In this document: piece by piece, positions 5,971 through 7,239 of the stretch
How positions within the stretch are numbered: position 1 is the first letter of the stretch
Layout of the letters: every line of letters starts with the position of its first letter
From: Actinomycetes bacterium
Lineage (GTDB): Bacteria > Actinomycetota > Acidimicrobiia > Acidimicrobiales > Bog-793
Assembly (NCBI GenBank): GCA_021821585.1
Contig: JAKACF010000155.1
Location: forward strand, 1-7,239
DNA length: 7,239 nucleotides
Reading direction: 5' to 3'
Program-made: the position numbers and the translations under genes
The notes under the pieces: generated by a model
The model's database searches: none
Told to the model about the DNA's origin: nothing
The model's input: the letters and a program-made list of their open reading frames with translations, nothing else

Positions 5971-6010
5971 CGAGCGGGTCGGGCCGATCCACAATTCTTG
6001 ACGCTTCCTC
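5971..6010 (+). mobile_element. Probable right end of the IS256-type element
   Basis: Directly after the transposase stop, the sequence GATCCACAATTCTTGACGCT (5986-6005) has the look of the terminal segment of IS256-type elements of this group (GATCCACA-n-TTTGAC-like ends). The left end is missing here, so neither the terminal inverted repeat nor a target duplication can be confirmed. The outer boundary is estimated. Confidence 0.4.
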
Positions 6011-6091
6011 TCGTCGAGCACCCGGCTGTCGAAGCACTCGTGGAGCAGGGGCTATCCCTTTGGGTGGCCGACAAGGCGAGCAAGGTCGTGC
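6011..6091. other. Short unassigned stretch between IS end and toxin gene
   Basis: The region from 5998 to 6126 is open on the plus strand (43 codons from a TTG; VEHPAVEALVEQGLSLWVAD within it). It reads more like coding sequence than chance, but it has no start signal, overlaps the toxin 3' end and matches nothing I recognise. It could be the tail of a gene interrupted by the IS256 insertion. Confidence 0.2.
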
Positions 6092-6586
6092 TCAGCCCGT
6101 CCGGAGGTCAGAGATTGGGACCATGAGGGTCCGCTCGTCGATCGGCGAGGCGTCGAAGCCGAAATGTCGGTAGAACCCCGCGGCCTCGTCATCGAGCGCG
6201 TGGACAAGCAGCAGGCGTACGCCGACAATCTCGGACGCCTCGAGTGCCTTCTCGATGAAGTGCTTCAGCAGGGCTTGGCCAAGCCGATGTCTCTGGTGCT
6301 TTCGATCGACGGCGAGGCGAGCGAGGAGGACCGCAGGGATCTCCTCTGGCTGGCTGCGAGCCGCTCGGCCTGTCGCTGCTCCCCGGAGGATCGAGGCCAC
6401 GGCCGACGCGTAGAAGGCGACGACCTCGGGCCCATCCGAGCAGACCACCCAGGTCCGGGAAGCTCCAGATCGCTGGTTACCGAGCGCTCGGCGCTGAAGC
6501 CAGGCGTCGAGCGACGGCTTGCCGCTGTCGAAGCTGGTGGTGAAGTGCTCGCCGGTGAGCAGGACCGGCCCCGCGTACGGCGGCAT
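6092..6586 (-). CDS. GNAT acetyltransferase toxin (TacT/AtaT-like) of a type II TA system
   Basis: The protein has 164 residues. The layout matches TacT-family toxins: an opening with FDSGKPSLDAWLQRRA (19-34), the strand WVVCSDGPEVVAFYA (46-60), the substrate loop through LARLAVDR (88-95), LLVHALDDEAAGFYRHFGF (126-144) and a terminal TLMVPISDL. Characterised relatives acetylate the amino group of aminoacyl-tRNAs and stop translation. Tyr139 is at the position of the catalytic tyrosine. The acetyl-CoA pyrophosphate loop, normally like Q-G-R-G-L-G or R-G-Q-G-V-A, is QRHRLG (98-103) here. Its first and third-position glycines are replaced, so activity may be weakened. The ATG follows the antitoxin TAG with no gap, preceded by GAGGGG as ribosome binding site. 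It is co-transcribed with and probably neutralised by the upstream gene. Confidence 0.9.
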   Translation of the reverse strand: MPPYAGPVLLTGEHFTTSFDSGKPSLDAWLQRRALGNQRSGASRTWVVCSDGPEVVAFYASAVASILRGAATGRAARSQPEEIPAVLLARLAVDRKHQRHRLGQALLKHFIEKALEASEIVGVRLLLVHALDDEAAGFYRHFGFDASPIDERTLMVPISDLRTG

Positions 6587-6856
6587 CTACCCCTCGAGGA
6601 CCGAGGGGTTCTCCAAGAGCTTGGCGAGGTGAGGGCGACCGATGGGCGGAGCGCCGAGCATCGCCTCGAGCTCACGGAAGCGGGCATCGTCAAGGACGAA
6701 GACCCGCCGATCAGCGAGGTCCGTCTCGGCGCTCTCCACTGCATGGCGGATCACGTAGGTCGAGACCGACTCCCCACGCTGCTCCGCAGCCGCGCGCACG
6801 ATGATGTCCTGCTCTGGGGTGAGCCGGAGGTTCAGGCGCTCGGTCTTCTCGGCCAT
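6587..6856 (-). CDS. DUF1778 ribbon-helix-helix antitoxin (TacA-like)
   Basis: The protein has 89 residues. Its N-terminal half is a ribbon-helix-helix DNA-binding unit: the strand ERLNLRLTPEQ (6-16), the helix DIIVRAAAEQRG, then a second helix SVSTYVIRHAVESAETDLAD (31-50). The C-terminal half, FVLDDARFRELEAML (53-67) and HLAKLLENPSVLE (76-88), is the family's toxin-wrapping segment, often with an LL-x-x-P-S ending. The family (COG4453/DUF1778) neutralises GNAT toxins and represses its own operon jointly with them. Gene order (antitoxin first), immediate adjacency to the toxin and a single promoter upstream all fit. ATG 6856 is 6 nt from the -10 hexamer, so the mRNA is probably leaderless. 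Confidence 0.92.
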   Translation of the reverse strand: MAEKTERLNLRLTPEQDIIVRAAAEQRGESVSTYVIRHAVESAETDLADRRVFVLDDARFRELEAMLGAPPIGRPHLAKLLENPSVLEG

Positions 6857-6862
6857 GGAACG

Positions 6863-6890
6863 AGTGTACGCCGATTGTCTGTACGATCAA
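6863..6890 (-). promoter_or_regulatory. Promoter and probable autoregulatory operator of the TA operon
   Basis: On the minus strand, TTGATC (6885-6890) and TACACT (6863-6868) form a -35/-10 pair with a 16-nt spacer, and the -10 ends 6 nt before ATG 6856. Two direct copies of TGTACG (plus-strand 6865-6870 and 6880-6885, 15 nt apart) overlap both hexamers. Each contains the palindrome GTAC. Such repeated half-sites suit a ribbon-helix-helix repressor. Confidence 0.55.
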
Positions 6891-6933
6891 GCCCCCAACG
6901 TCCAGACGCCCTCCCTCCACCCAGCCAGCAGGT

Positions 6934-7074
6934 TCACCTGTCGACGCCCGGTGCGGGCATGCGGCGATGGCCCCGGACGTCGAAGAGAACCGGCTCCGTG
7001 AATTGGCGGAAGTAGATGCCCACTCCACGCCGGCCGCTCCCGCCGTCGGCGCGGACCTCGTACCAGACGAGCAT
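6934..7074 (-). CDS. Short unrecognised coding remnant
   Basis: From ATG 7074 a 46-residue frame begins MLVWYEVRADGG, continues with GVGIYFRQFTEPVLFDVRG and ends at TGA 6936-6934. Amino-acid choice (aromatic-rich, hydrophobic strands alternating with charged turns) and GC-rich third positions look genuinely coding. The opposite-strand frames are compositionally poor. The sensible sequence may begin a few residues earlier (GLGFRYKT, up to about 7098), where the DUF2075 fragment starts on the other strand, so this is probably the 3' part of a larger gene cut at that joint. No Shine-Dalgarno sequence stands out. I do not recognise the family. It lies directly upstream of the TA promoter, but nothing shows it belongs to that system. 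Confidence 0.4.
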   Translation of the reverse strand: MLVWYEVRADGGSGRRGVGIYFRQFTEPVLFDVRGHRRMPAPGVDR

Positions 7075-7091
7075 CGTCTTGTACCTGAACC

Positions 7092-7239
7092 CCAGGCCAC
7101 GAGCACCCGCAGGGCGCCCTCTACACGGCCCATGGCTTCGAGTTCGACTACGTCGGTGTGATCTGGGGATCGGACCTCGTCTACCGTGCCGGCGAGGGCA
7201 GGCGGGCCAGCCGTCGCCGGCGCTACGACATGACCGTGA
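7092..7239 (+). pseudogene. DUF2075 (COG3410) ATPase/helicase-like fragment, open at right edge
   Basis: Frame 7113-7238 encodes 42 residues: GALYTAHGFEFDYVGVIWGS, then DLVYRAGEG and a basic stretch to RYDMTV at the edge. YTAxGFEFDYVGVIxGxDL is a late conserved block of DUF2075 proteins, P-loop ATPases related to superfamily I helicases and often found in defence or mobile regions. Upstream the frame is closed by TGA at 7086-7088, and no Walker A region (expected several hundred residues earlier) is present. The 5' part has been lost, or it lies in another frame that I could not detect. The gene may continue to its natural 3' end beyond the window. Frame and family are well supported by the motif; functionality is not. 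Confidence 0.65.

Noticed and set aside
5530..6021. Minus-strand frame (163 codons) through the IS remnants
   Set aside because: It is out of frame with the IstA fragment and antisense to the IS256 fragment, with no coherent similarity along it.
6164..7015. Plus-strand open frame of 283 codons over the TA operon
   Set aside because: It runs antisense to the antitoxin and toxin genes, which have clear family signatures, and its own translation has no recognisable motif.
6967..7161. Plus-strand 64-residue frame as the DUF2075 upstream part
   Set aside because: It is in a different frame from the DUF2075 block, carries none of its motifs, and is antisense to a more coding-like minus frame.

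Overview
The DNA is very GC-rich with strongly GC-biased third codon positions. Two promoter candidates put their -10 hexamer 6 nt from the start codon, which implies leaderless mRNAs. Together with the gene families this points to a high-GC actinobacterium or a close relative. No marker gene fixes the taxon. No rRNA, tRNA or CRISPR array was seen.

Left block (1-2770, minus strand): a compact sulfur operon. An ArsR-type regulator fused to a rhodanese domain overlaps by 4 bp (ATGA) a NifS/IscS-type cysteine desulfurase. This is followed 7 bp later by a sulfide:quinone oxidoreductase-like flavoprotein that runs off the left edge. The set suggests handling of sulfide and sulfane sulfur under a local regulator. 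The desulfurase has lost its usual last ~50 residues. The regulator lacks the N-terminal ~20 residues of its family.

Middle (2759-5523): a class I SAM methyltransferase (plus) begins head-to-head with the ArsR-rhodanese gene; their start codons overlap. A small thioredoxin-fold protein (minus) and a metal-type MerR regulator (plus) diverge from a 56-bp intergenic region. That region holds a near-perfect palindrome inside an over-long 19-20 bp promoter spacer, the classic MerR arrangement. A complete MFS efflux-type transporter (minus) follows, convergent with merR.

Right (5520-7239): an accessory or mobile stretch. It contains the 5' part of an IS21 istA gene (minus) joined to the 3' end of an IS256/Mutator transposase (plus). 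Next is a complete TacA/TacT-type toxin-antitoxin pair (DUF1778 ribbon-helix-helix antitoxin and GNAT toxin, minus) with its own leaderless promoter. Then come a short unrecognised coding remnant (minus) and an internal fragment of a DUF2075-type ATPase (plus) cut by the right edge.

Overall the window has few intergenic gaps and several joints where one partial gene abuts another (about 1040, 2763, 5600-5620, 5815 and 7090). This reads as a genomic island shaped by deletions and insertions, although assembly mis-joins cannot be excluded from sequence alone.
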